This document shows, piece after piece, positions 54,621-64,000 of a stretch of DNA of 64,000 nt. Numbering within the stretch: the first letter of the stretch is position 1; the number at the start of each line of letters is the position of its first letter. The translations under genes were made by a program, and so were the position numbers. The DNA lies in the NCBI GenBank assembly GCA_030867875.1, contig JAOWCC010001634.1, positions 7,115,877 to 7,179,876 on the forward strand, given 5' to 3'. The DNA comes from Actinernus sp. WN-2022 (taxonomy: Eukaryota > Cnidaria > Anthozoa > Actiniaria > Actinernidae). The notes below the pieces were generated by a model. The model did no database searches and was not told where the DNA came from. It was given only the letters and a program-made list of their open reading frames with translations.

Positions 54621-55510
54621 TTAATTGCGGGAGAGAATATAGTTCTTAAGTTTGAATTGGAAAGAAGAAAAGGACATTACGTTATGTATATTTGAACTCA
54701 AAGTATTGTAAAATTTAGGACCTTGGAAACTAACAGAGAACGGTCTTATATTTGTTCTAGGGAACATGAAATAAATGAGAACTTTGGGTGTTGTAACTGT
54801 GAATTTGATCATTCCTCAACAATAGGTTGTGGAAACCTCGAGGAAGTAAATTGTTTTGATACGAATACATAAATTTTCCCAAATTGAGTAAATAAATATC
54901 AAAATCCTTTGTTGTTTGAATATTGGGTCGGTATGGGCGTCAAATACTTCCTTATCTATAATTCTAAATTTTTACACGGTTTTGGAGCAAACTAATACGG
55001 TGTAAGTTGGATGGATACGTTGAGCCCCAAACAGTAACATAATAATGGAGGTACCAACGTGTACACTAGGGAAAATTATAGTGTTCGTAGGGCCGGCTTA
55101 GAAAACGTGATGTATATATATTATTCTTACTGATTTGGATATTTTGCTTGCAACTTGAGAAATATGAGGTTTCCAGAACAAATGTTCGTCTAAAACTACC
55201 CCAAGAAATACCACCTCACTGACCTGATCAATGCTATGATTATTAATCTCAATCGTTAAATCAGTTGTTTGCCTTTTTGCCGTGGCTTAAAAATCATATA
55301 ATTAGACTTTTGAATATTAATCGATAGTTTGTTAATATCAAACCAATTAGATAATTTACTGAACCATTTCAGTATTAATTGTATCTATCAAGAGGGGCTA
55401 AATCCTTGTGAGAAAAGAATATATTTGTATCATAAGCAAATAAGACCAGTTCAAAAGCGTTAGTGGCATTACAGGTCATTTATGTAAACCAGGAAAAGTA
55501 GCGGAAACTT
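54621..55510 (-). pseudogene. CR1-like LINE, RT C-terminal half
   Basis: Minus-strand pieces: 'LLFLVYINDL' and 'FELVLFAYDTNIFFSHKDL' (about 55510-55400, the FADDT box altered to FAYDT), then 'WFDINKLSINIQKSNYMIF' (about 55345-55285), a frameshifted middle, and 'PRTNIRPFSVSFQGPKFYNT' to 'KLKNYILSRN' ending with TAA at 54621. That stop codon is part of the TTAA target of the element 53375-54620. Many shifts. Confidence 0.8.
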
Positions 55511-55511
55511 A

Positions 55512-56010
55512 TCAGTATATTAGGTCGTGCGTGTGCCATCGTATATCAGTGTATTAGGCCGTGTGTGCCATCGTATATCAGTGTATTAGGCCGTGTGTGT
55601 ACCATCATATATCAGTGTATTAGGCCGTGCGTGTGCCAAGTATATCAGTGTATTAGGCCGTGTGTGCCATCGTATATCAGTGTATTAGGTCGTGCACGTG
55701 CGTGTACCATCATATATCAGTGTATTAGGCCGTGTGTGCCATAGTATATCAGTGTATTAGGCCGTGTGTGTGCATACCATCCGTATATCAGTGTATTTGG
55801 CCGTGTGTGCCATCGTATACCAGTGTATTAGGTCGTGCGTGTGCCATCGTATATCAGTGTATTATGCCGTGTGCCATCGTATATTAGTGTATTAGGCCGT
55901 GTGTGCCATCGTATATCAGTGTATTGGGCCGTGTGTGCCATCGTATATCAGTGTATTAGGCCGTGTCTGTCATCGTCAGTATCAGTCTGTCATCGTATAT
56001 CATTGTATTA
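55512..56010. repeat. 32-bp minisatellite
   Basis: About 14 units of TATATCAGTGTATTAGGCCG plus a variable GTGTGTGCCATCG-type end; length varies through the GT-rich part (26-40 bp). It directly follows the LINE fragment. Confidence 0.88.
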
Positions 56011-56239
56011 GGCCGTGTAGTAAATAGGCCATCTGCCATAATGGGTCAGTATGTAGACTGTGTTGTAATTAGACAGCATGTATGCCTTGTGTGCCATCAT
56101 GAGTCAGTATGGAGACTCCATGTGCAACAGACTCTATTCCTTATGAAGGTCTTGTGCGCCGGCATTAGTCAGTGTTGAGGCCCCGTCGGCCGTTCCACAG
56201 AGGTGGGCCAAATGACATGTCCTTTTCTAATCTGATTTT

Positions 56240-56700
56240 TTATATTACAGATGCGTTTAAGAGCGAGGTTTTGGTCAGAAGCAGATTATATAACCAGTTC
56301 AGATCTGAAGTCTACTATGTACAGACTACAAACTACAGTTATTGCAGCCAAAGGGCAGGATACAACAGATTGCTACCGAAAAGCGTTTCAAGGGTGGTAA
56401 TCGTTCGCATACATCAGAGATGCGATCGACTGTTTTCCAGCCAAGCCGTTACACGTCACGCTGCATTTACAGACATTTCTGGACAGTTCCAAGTCCCTAG
56501 TATCCGTATTAACAGCCTTCTATAATGTGCCATCCAATGCGTACCCGGCTGGAATTCCCTCCCCCACGACTCATCGGAAAAGCAGAAAGCCACAGAAAAG
56601 AACTTGTTTCACCAAATGTGATCAAAGCTGTAGTAGCTACAACTAATTTAGATTTAATTGTGCGCGGTTTAGATGTCTCTAGAATCTCGGTCTTTGAGTA
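56240..56700 (+). pseudogene. tyrosine recombinase, core-binding domain relic
   Basis: In the plus frame, 'TTDCYRKAFQGW' (then a stop), 'CFPAKPLHVTLHLQTFLDS', 'VLTAFYNV' and 'NAYPAGIPSP' (about 56350-56560), then after a shift 'KELVSPNVIKAVV' (about 56600-56640). The order Y-x-R-x-F-x-x-W, P-A-x-P-x-x-V-x-x-Y/H-L-x-x-L and A-G-I-x-S-P is that of the N-terminal SAM-like domain of eukaryotic tyrosine recombinases (Crypton, Ngaro or DIRS type). The catalytic domain is not seen. Family assignment by motif only. Confidence 0.6.
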
Positions 56701-56744
56701 ATTTTGTTTTGGTTTGTCTCTTTTCTAGTACAGAGTTGTCTGGC

Positions 56745-57292
56745 GACTATCCCACAATAAACTATACTTATGAAGCCGTCTCTTCTCAGTGTAGTTAGAA
56801 TATATCATTTCTGAGGTTTGAGCGACGCAGGAACGATATAGTCAGAAATTGATATTCTGACTAGAGAGATTTGGACACGAGACAATAGCATTATGGATAA
56901 TGCTTCTAGCATATATAATGCTTCGGGTGGGAAAGTAGTCATTCTAGGCCAGTCAGCTCCACGTTTGTTTCGAATTTATTTTATTTATCTTATTAATTAT
57001 AGCCGCGGTTACTTTGCGTTAACGTAGTAAGCTAATAATAGTTAGTTCTCTAGCCCTTGGAGAATTCGGGTTGCTTCATGCGCATTAGGTCGAGGTATTT
57101 CCATGTTTTTTGGCCACAACCCCAGGGTGTTTTTTTTTTCGTGGCTTTTAGCGGTTTTTCGTATCTGGCAGTTTGCCATTAGTTAAGAATAGAATTTACA
57201 CTAATTAGTTAATTGTATTAGAGTACAGAGTAACTATCCCACAATAAACTATACTTATGAAGTCTCTTGTCAGTGTAGTTAGAATCTCGACA
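56745..57292. repeat. direct repeat pair of about 55 bp
   Basis: ACTATCCCACAATAAACTAT, ACTTATGAAG and TCAGTGTAGTTAGAAT occur at 56747-56800 and again at 57233-57289, about 486 bp apart, downstream of the recombinase relic. They are too short to call LTRs. Confidence 0.75.
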
Positions 57293-58454
57293 ATGTCAAA
57301 CATGTTGTGGTTGGCTTTTACTGCTCATTACACAGGCTTTCCATCCTCCAGGTTTGTATCCGAAATTCTCTTTCGCTAAACTCGCTAAATAGAAAACTTT
57401 TACCGTAAAAAAAAACCACACAACACTCAAATAAATACTAATCTTTATTTCTAACTCTCGGTAATCTTTCAATTTGTAGCCACAGGGAACCCAAAACCAA
57501 TTTTGAGGTACAATTTGGAGGATGGCATTATGGCTGGAAAAGATAACCCAAGGCTTGAATTTTATCACTAACAAGAGGCTGCGTACAGCCTGAACTCGTA
57601 CTGGTATATTAGTAAGCCCTAGTAATGTGGATGTTAATTGTTGCTGAAGTCAAAGGCTGAGCTATACTACAGAGCGAGATATTAGGATATTGGTATTTTA
57701 TCAGACTAAAATTTCTAATAGTAAATGCAGAAGGGCCTTTTTCTATGAGTGGTAAAGTTGTTGTTCTTTGGTCCTGCCCACAGGCAGCCCGAGTAATGAA
57801 TTCTACATCTGCAACTTTATTTTGTAACCACACACTTGCTGATAAATTACATGACATAGTTAAAATATAAATGCGGTCTGTTACTGGAAATCTGAAAGTA
57901 GTACAACTAATCGTGTCAGACGTCTACATCGGTACTCTGCAACACCTTGTGGGTACTACGCAGAGGGAAACTAAGGAAAGCTGTTTAAATAATTAAAAAT
58001 AAAATAGAATAAATTATATATACGATGTATAAATAAATAATTAAGTTAAAGGTAAAAATAGAAAACCACACACAAAAATACATCTAGTCATCTGTCACTG
58101 AGAAAAAAGAACTCTTTCATGGCTACATCGATGTGTACGGTATTCTGCAATCACTCCGCAGGTTCTAATAAAACATAGGTCCTTGAAAAAAAATCACTTG
58201 AGCAATAATTTGTGAGCCGATCGATCCGTGTTCCGATCGACCGATCCAGATTTTCCAAGGCGCCTTCATGAAGTCACCGACTCACCGAATTTGAACCTTC
58301 GTACATTTGGACTCAATATGGATTTTATTTCAACTCGTTAAATCAACCAAACAAAGATCACTTACTCTTAATTATCCCTACCATTAATTCAGGTTTTTAG
58401 ATGCGTAATCACCTCAAAGTTGCATTTTCGAGTAAATTAAACCAGCAGCTCACG
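57293..58454. other. no gene recognised
   Basis: The minus open frames 57574-57296 and 57857-57609 have no motif. AT-rich elsewhere. Confidence 0.4.
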
Positions 58455-58620
58455 GATGAAAGCAAATGAAATGTTGACATGTACACTACATTGTATATTA
58501 AATCTTAATTATAAAGCGACAAATAAAAGCACCTCACACAAGTCAAGTTTTATTTGTCGCTTTATAATTAAGCTTTAATATACAATATAGTGTACATGTC
58601 AACATTTCAATCATTTCATC
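58455..58620. repeat. near-perfect 74-bp hairpin
   Basis: Arms 58455-58528 and 58548-58620 are inverted copies (GAAATGTTGACATGTACACT, TTATAAAGCGACAAATAAAA and their inverses) with only a few mismatches and a 19-bp loop. It is probably a small foldback element. Confidence 0.88.
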
Positions 58621-59170
58621 CCGTAAAATCCCTACAAATAGCTCCTATATACCTCGGCAAAGTGTTTCTGAGTTTTCCCTTTAGCTGTAATCAATCTTCG
58701 GCGCATAACGTATGAATTAATAATAATAATATTTATTTACCCACGATAAATTTACAGCGTTGCTGATAATAATAATAATAACAATAATTCCTAATACAAT
58801 CATTAAATAATTAATTAATTAATTAATTAATTAATTAATGTTTGGTATGTAGCGAATAGTTAAAGACACAAAAACTAGCCTATCTTATGTATTTTCGCCC
58901 AACTAGATGATTTTTACTCGCGCAAATGAAGTTCAGGGGGGTTAAGCCGTTTTGAATTTTTGTTTTGGCTGTCGTCTCTCCCCCTGAACTTTAATGTCAA
59001 CCAAATTAAGAGGATCCCCTGCAGTTTTCTATGGGTAACATTTTGGTGAAAACCCCATGTCTTTACGATGTTACTTTCTACCCGTAAAAATCCATCGCCC
59101 TTTCCGTTTTGGTCGCAAAGCATGCTGGGACAGTTTCATTTGCTATTTCCGAGTCCACAACTGGATTAAA
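58621..59170. other. no gene; AATT microsatellite
   Basis: Contains a TTAA/AATT run at 58806-58839 and AAT-rich words. Nothing coding. Confidence 0.45.
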
Positions 59171-59540
59171 TATAGTTGCAGCGTTGAAAGCATGGTTTTG
59201 GTACTATGGACGACGAACACAATGTGGTGCTTGAAAATTAGGGGATAAGATATGCGAACCTTGCAAAACGGAGGGGGGAGGGGTGGAAAATCCTATGCAT
59301 TTCCCGTTAATAACGGTGCCCTCTCCCATTAGAATTGGCTTGAATGAAGTTGCAGCTTTAAAATCTTAGTTTGGGTAGTAAACACGACGAACACAACATA
59401 TTGGTTGCAAATTTGGGGTAAGATATGCGAACCACGCAAAGCTGAGGGGGGAGGGGTGGAAAATCCTATGCATTTCCTGTTAATAATGGAACCCTCCCCC
59501 ATTTAGAAGTGGCTAGAATGAAGTTGCAGCTTAAAATCAC
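59170..59540. repeat. about 180-bp tandem duplication
   Basis: Two units share GACGAACACAA, ATAAGATATGCGAACC-like words, GAGGGGGGAGGGGTGGAAAA and TCCTATGCATTTCC (59172-59352, 59353-59530). The start of a third, diverged unit follows at about 59545 (CCATGGTTTCTGTACTGGAC). An open frame there has no motif. Confidence 0.75.
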
Positions 59541-59785
59541 AATGGATTAAGTGTTGTGGCAGAATTAAAACCATGGTTTCTGTACTGGACGAGACGACTG
59601 CCATGCGGCATGAACTGCGGAAGGCGGTCGGTTCGCGAGCTTGTGATGACATTCAATGCACTTGGATGGAAAATAACAATAGTTTCAAGGAGAAACTTTC
59701 TTGGCAGAAGTTTAGGCCACTTATTTCCACGAGAAGTGCTCCAAAATTGCAGTTGAGCCTTAGTAGGTGAAAAATAACCACACAC

Positions 59786-60313
59786 CTATGATCACTACCA
59801 TGCAAGTTGCATGGCACTATCCAAAACGCGCTATGTTGTAGCTAGCGTCTAACACTAGAGTACGAATTATGACAACATTTAGTTGAAAAGTGAAATCTAG
59901 TGGGAGCAGCGTCATATTTTCTAGCCCTATTTTCATGAAATTGTGTTACATTTTCAAGTATTACTTCGATATCCACGTATTTTGAGTTTATGATTATCGT
60001 TAGCGGTACCCACTTGTAATAATAATAATAATAATAATAATAATGATAATAGTAGTAATAATAAAACTGCTCTCACAAATTTGCGGCTATTATAATCACT
60101 TGGTGTCAAACATCGTAAGAGAATGAAGAACGAATAAAGATTGACAATTTATCCGGCAACAACAACTCGAACACTCGATCAGTAATGGTTTCTCGTGGCG
60201 CCCACAGAAAATCCATTTGGCTTACAATGTCCCGCGTAGAATATGATAACCCGCGAGTTGTCCCGAGCGGTATCGAATCTGATTGGTTGACCGTATCACG
60301 TGTAAAATATCCG
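59786..60313. other. no gene; AAT microsatellite
   Basis: Contains (AAT)n at 60018-60064 with minor interruptions. Otherwise nothing. Confidence 0.45.
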
Positions 60314-60609
60314 AAGTAGTATAGCCGGTAGTAAAATGATACCGCCTAATATTTTTCCGCCAGAGAACCGTTTTAAGGCCCCCTCCCCCAACATCTTTTT
60401 GGACCCTAGTGAATGTTTGACCACAAATAGGTACCGCATCACAACTTTTCCCTAATGAGTACTTTAGTAGTTGTAATTCGGTACCATACACACCTATTTG
60501 TGGTCAAAAATTCACTAAGGTCCAAAAAGACGCTGGGGTCGGGGTCCTAAAACGGTTCTCTGGTGGAAAAATATTAGGCGGTATCATTTTAATCTCCGGC
60601 TATACTACT
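60314..60609. mobile_element. foldback element just upstream of polymerase
   Basis: Arms of about 120-130 bp: AGTAGTATAGCCGG, AAAATGATACCGCCTAATAT, AGAGAACCGTTTTA, TTTTTGGACC and CCACAAATAGG on the left, all inverted on the right. It ends 40 bp before the first ATG of the polymerase reading frames. It is noncoding. Confidence 0.85.
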
Positions 60610-60648
60610 AGGTTTCGACGACGCAGATAGGAAAATTACCAAAGAAAA

Positions 60649-61500
60649 ATGGTCCCCATCAAAGAATTACGCATACAAGCAAAGCAGATCGGTCTTCGAG
60701 GTTTCTCGAGGCTCAACGAAACCGGCCTTGGTTGGGCAATAGCCGAGGCCCGCGCCACCGAACGGCAGAAGAGAATCAAACGAGCTAACCAAACAGGTAG
60801 GTACCCAGCTCTTCGAGGTGATCCCGAAAATCCACACAAGAGTGCCCAACGTGCACGTGAAGACAAACAGTTGGGCGAGGAGGTCACAGCAAGTCTAAGG
60901 GCAAAGGCTATAGCCCACCAGCATCTACGGCGTACCCTGAAAAAGTCCCGTAGTGAGCCACTAACACGGAGTCTTGTTAGAGAGGCAGACACTATTCTCA
61001 ATGAGAGAGATGGTATGCTCGAGAGAGAGGAGAAAGGTAGGCGTACCATTCAGTGGCGCTTCTTCCAAGGTGGGGCAGGAGATTTGACGCCTAGGATCAT
61101 GGGAAAGTTGACTGTGAATGTTACAACGAGCTTCTACCTGCGCTACAGCTACACCTATCGCATTCGCAACGTCAACGACGGGCGTGTGATGCTCTTCTCA
61201 AAGACAGTCCCAGGTTCTCCATGGATAAATATTCTAGGCAACGCAGAGGAGTGGGTTGCCAACAAGGAGAGAGCCCGTCTCAATCCCGACAACATTGATC
61301 GTCCCAATACCCAGTGGGCCTTCGTACGTTGGATCCACGTGGATGTCAAAGTCGTACTTGATCGTCAGCCACTGTTGGGAACAGGCCCACTGCCACACTG
61401 GCTTCGGCAGAAGAAGGGAATGTTTGCCCTTGACCAATACGGTGCAACCTATGTCTTTGGCGTTGCCTTGCTGTATACAAAGGAGCACGCGCAGACAAGT
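60649..61500 (+). pseudogene. N-terminal region of the PolB-type gene
   Basis: A 300-codon open frame from ATG 60649 to the stop at 61548. The first 140 residues are basic and helical (rich in R, K, A, with 'ATERQKRIKRANQTGRYPA'); the rest is mixed, with 'SFYLRYSYTYRIRN' and 'WAFVRWIHVDVKVV'. No domain is recognised. The next module (zinc finger) lies in another frame that is open from about 61485, so one shift near 61497 would join the two; alternatively this is a separate short gene. Codon use and GC are higher than in the surrounding DNA, suggesting a recently arrived element. Probable virus-like or Polinton-like lineage (inference). Confidence 0.55.
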
Positions 61501-64000
61501 GTACCATCGCAGCTCGAAAGCTCGCCCAGGCCTTCTATCACCTGGTAGTACCTATACCCGACGTCCCCAAGACTTCGCTAGACCAGCTGGAGAAGGTTGA
61601 GTTATACTTTGGGATAGGCATTCGGGTGTATGAACCTACGGAGGATGGTGCTTGGCATCTGTCGCGGCATGCGGCCCGCTACAATCACATAATGACAATA
61701 GGGGTGTACGACGGGCATGCCTTCTATATCAAGAACATTTGCAAACTCGGACACATCTACGTCTGTAATGATTGTAAGCAAAGGTTTACACAGGCTTATA
61801 TCCTCCAACGCCATGCAGATCGTTGTTCCCGCGGCGAAACGAAGATCGTCTGCCCTGGAGAAGCAATCAAAGCTCCTCAGTCTGCATACGAAAAAGCCTT
61901 CTGGCCAGAGAACACAGCAAGCAAAGCATCTCTACGCTGGCTCAAACGCGAATCGGAAGCACGCCAACAGCATATCCATCACGCAGCTTGTGGGCATGGT
62001 GGAGAACGTTGGATCGAAGGAGCTCCTGTCGACGGCTACGAATCCATTTCCAAAACCATCTTCCAATTTCATGGGTGCTACTACCATGGTTGCCCAAAAT
62101 GCTTCCCTCGAGGTAGAGACCTGTACCGTAAGACTTGCAACAGAACAGCAAAGCTACGCGAGGCAGGCTATACAGTAGAAGACCAACGAACCCGTACCAA
62201 CACCAACGCAAACCTCCTACCCACACGCTATAGTGTATGACTTTGAGGCCTACCTCGATGGGACAAAGGGGCGACAACCAACAGACCGATTGACCATCGC
62301 CAACATACACGTTCCCATATCCGTATCAGTAGCTGACACCCACAATCGCACACCAACCCACATCTGCCAACGCAACCCAAAGGACCTTGTATCTGCCTTC
62401 GTCGAAGAACTCCAGCAAAGGGCAAAGGCAATCCGAGAAGTTGTTGTCGAACAGTTCTACCCTAGGACCGCTGCTTTCGATTTCGACACCCTATCGAAGG
62501 AACAACAGATGAAAATCAACGAATGGTCCAACCAGGTTCAACTCCGGTCGGTACGACATGAACCTCATCCGAAACTACTTCGTTGAAACTATTGCCGACA
62601 CGTGCACTCCACTATGTTTCTCTTGACCCCCGAATTCCGGTTCCTTGACGTGATGAATTATCTTGGGCCTGGCACTTCCTACGAGCGTTGGATTGCCGCA
62701 TATGGATGTGAGCTGCAGAAGAGTTTCATGCCGTATGAGTGGTTCGATTCTCATATATCGGAGTGCCGGACTATCCAACGTGGTAGTCGAAACTGAAGGG
62801 AGGATAGCTACTATCCATGGCAGATTTGAAGGACTGTAAGCGCATTTTCCGTGAGAAAGGAATGAAGACCTTCGCTGACTGGCTAGAGTACTACAACGAC
62901 TTGGACGTACTGGTCCCGTTTCTAGAGGCTCTCGAGAATTAAGATGCGTAACTTCTACCACGCAAAAGGAATAGACATATTGAAAGACGCAGTGTCTATC
63001 CCTGGAGTCTCACTACAGTTTCTTCTTCGATGTAGTGTAGAACGTGGAGCCGAGTTGTATGCCCCAAAAGAGGAGGCCTATCACATGCTGAAGAGTGCTG
63101 TCGTGGGAGGTCTAAGCATAGTGTTCACTCGATACCACGAAGTAGGAGTGTCTAAGATCCGCAGCCATCAGTGTGGACCCAAACTCTGTCGCAAGATTCT
63201 TGGCTACGATGCCAATGCCCTATACCTCTCGACTATGGCCCACGAAATGCCTTGTGGAAAAGAAGAGGTTGTGTACTATGCAGAGCCTGGTCCAGCCTCC
63301 GAAGGACTTGCTGAGTGTCTGCGGAATGGATCGTGGTTTGGGTACGCAGAGGTCGACATCGAGATTTGTGGAAGAAATTTGAGGAGATGCCACCCTTCTT
63401 CTACAATCTGGAAATCCCGGAGGAAGCAATCCCCCCAGAAATGCTAGCCTACCTCGAGAAGACAGGTCGAAAGAGATCCAATGAAAAGAAGCTAGTTGGG
63501 AGTCTCTCTGGAATGAGGCTGCTGCTCTATGCTCCTCTTCTACGTTGGTACTTCGACCACGGGGCAGTGATGACTGCTGTCTACAGCACAATCGACTACG
63601 AACCGAAAAAAGTCTTCGAATGGTTTGTGGATCAAGTCACTGAAGCGCGCCGGACAGGAGATGCAGACAAAAGCAAAGCCCTGCTGGCGGATGTGTTCAA
63701 GCTACTCGGCAACAGCGCCTACGGAAAACTGATCGAGGCTCTGGAGCGACAAACAAATGTTGCCTACACCAAAGACGAACAAGTTGTGGACAAAGCCCTG
63801 CGCAGTGTCTGGTTTGCAGACCTGGAGGAGATCGGTGACGCATACGAGCTCGAGAGTCACAAGCCCCAGATCCGAATCAAACGTCCGTTCCAAGTAGGTA
63901 TCGCTGTGTACCAGCTTGCCAAGCTCCGCATGCTCGAGTTCTACTACGACTTCCTTGACAAGTACGTTGATCGGCAGGATTTCGAATACATACAGATGGA
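61485..64000 (+). pseudogene. protein-primed family B DNA polymerase, broken and cut by window edge
   Basis: A DNA_pol_B_2-type polymerase spread over several frames. In order: a C2HC-type finger ('YVCNDCKQRF', about 61755-61830); 'HGCYYHGCPKC' (about 62070-62100), like the Vsr/restriction-fold motif; 'YDFEAYLDG' (62236-62262, exonuclease motif I, D-x-E); 'FNSGRYDMNL' (about 62537-62566, exonuclease II); 'YYNDLDV' (about 62893-62913, exonuclease III); 'GYDANALYLSTM' (about 63204-63239, polymerase motif A); 'KLLGNSAYGK' (about 63699-63728, motif B). Motif C would lie just past 64000. Frame changes fall near 62230, 62538, 62610-62625, 62790, 62942 and 63369. Between them the frames are long and open. 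Such enzymes replicate Polinton/Maverick and adintovirus-like DNA elements of animals; the exact lineage is not resolved. Confidence 0.85.

Noticed and set aside
56745..57292. Solo LTR or LTR pair
   Set aside because: Repeats are only about 55 bp, without TG...CA ends, primer site or polypurine tract.
61942..62431. Antisense open frames opposite the polymerase
   Set aside because: They mirror the GC-rich sense codons and have no motifs.
60649..64000. Bacterial or phage contamination
   Set aside because: The polymerase is protein-primed like phage enzymes, but the finger and Vsr-like additions and the animal repeat context with a foldback 40 bp away argue for a resident eukaryotic element.

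Overview
The window reads as intergenic or intronic DNA from an animal genome, most likely a cnidarian of the stony-coral type. The evidence is spliced exons with GT-AG borders, long AT-rich stretches, tRNA-derived SINEs, many families of short inverted-repeat elements, and decayed transposon proteins (PIF/Harbinger, Ty3/Gypsy, several non-LTR lineages, Myb/SANT-like, KRBA2-like integrase, protein-primed family B DNA polymerase) of kinds I associate with coral assemblies. The taxonomic call is inference. There are no operons, rRNA operons, intact tRNA genes or CRISPR arrays. Almost every recognisable protein is a mobile-element relic with frameshifts.

Layout. 0-10 kb: two non-LTR retrotransposon relics (minus strand at the left edge, plus strand at 1.4-4 kb) and several MITEs. 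10-19 kb: three copies of a tRNA-derived SINE, one compact trypsin-like serine protease on the minus strand (12.7-13.7 kb) with the whole catalytic triad but one frameshift, a 0.7-kb MITE, and an RT pseudogene that ends in a C2H2-like finger. 19-23 kb: a well-formed coding exon on the minus strand among foldback elements. 23.6-27.3 kb: a Harbinger transposase pseudogene cut in two by a 2.4-kb element with terminal inverted repeats and a TAA duplication; that element itself carries a 21-bp palindromic array and an L1/Tx1-like fragment. 28.8-37 kb: a Myb/SANT-like pseudogene cut in two by a 7.5-kb Mutator-like element with inverted repeats of about 180 bp, whose interior holds two large arrays of GATC-centred palindromes. 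37.7-44 kb: two more minus-strand exons, a SINE split by a LINE tail, a 1.84-kb element with six copies of a 14-bp motif, and a KRBA2-like integrase fragment. 46-57 kb: Gypsy RT fragments, three LINE relics, TTAA-flanked and TA-flanked elements, a SAP-like pseudogene, a 32-bp minisatellite and a tyrosine-recombinase fragment. 58-64 kb: hairpins and tandem repeats, then a frameshifted protein-primed DNA polymerase running off the right edge.

How the parts relate. The three exons at 43.4, 37.8 and 21.0 kb lie on the same strand and their splice phases agree, so much of the window may be introns of one unidentified host gene filled with transposons. Nesting is unusually readable here: in several cases removing an element with its target duplication restores a host reading frame or repeat, which gives relative ages. 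The clearest cases are 24172-26580 in the Harbinger gene, 28860-36360 in the Myb/SANT gene, 47878-48212 in Gypsy RT, 53375-54620 at a LINE stop codon and 38056-38428 in a SINE.
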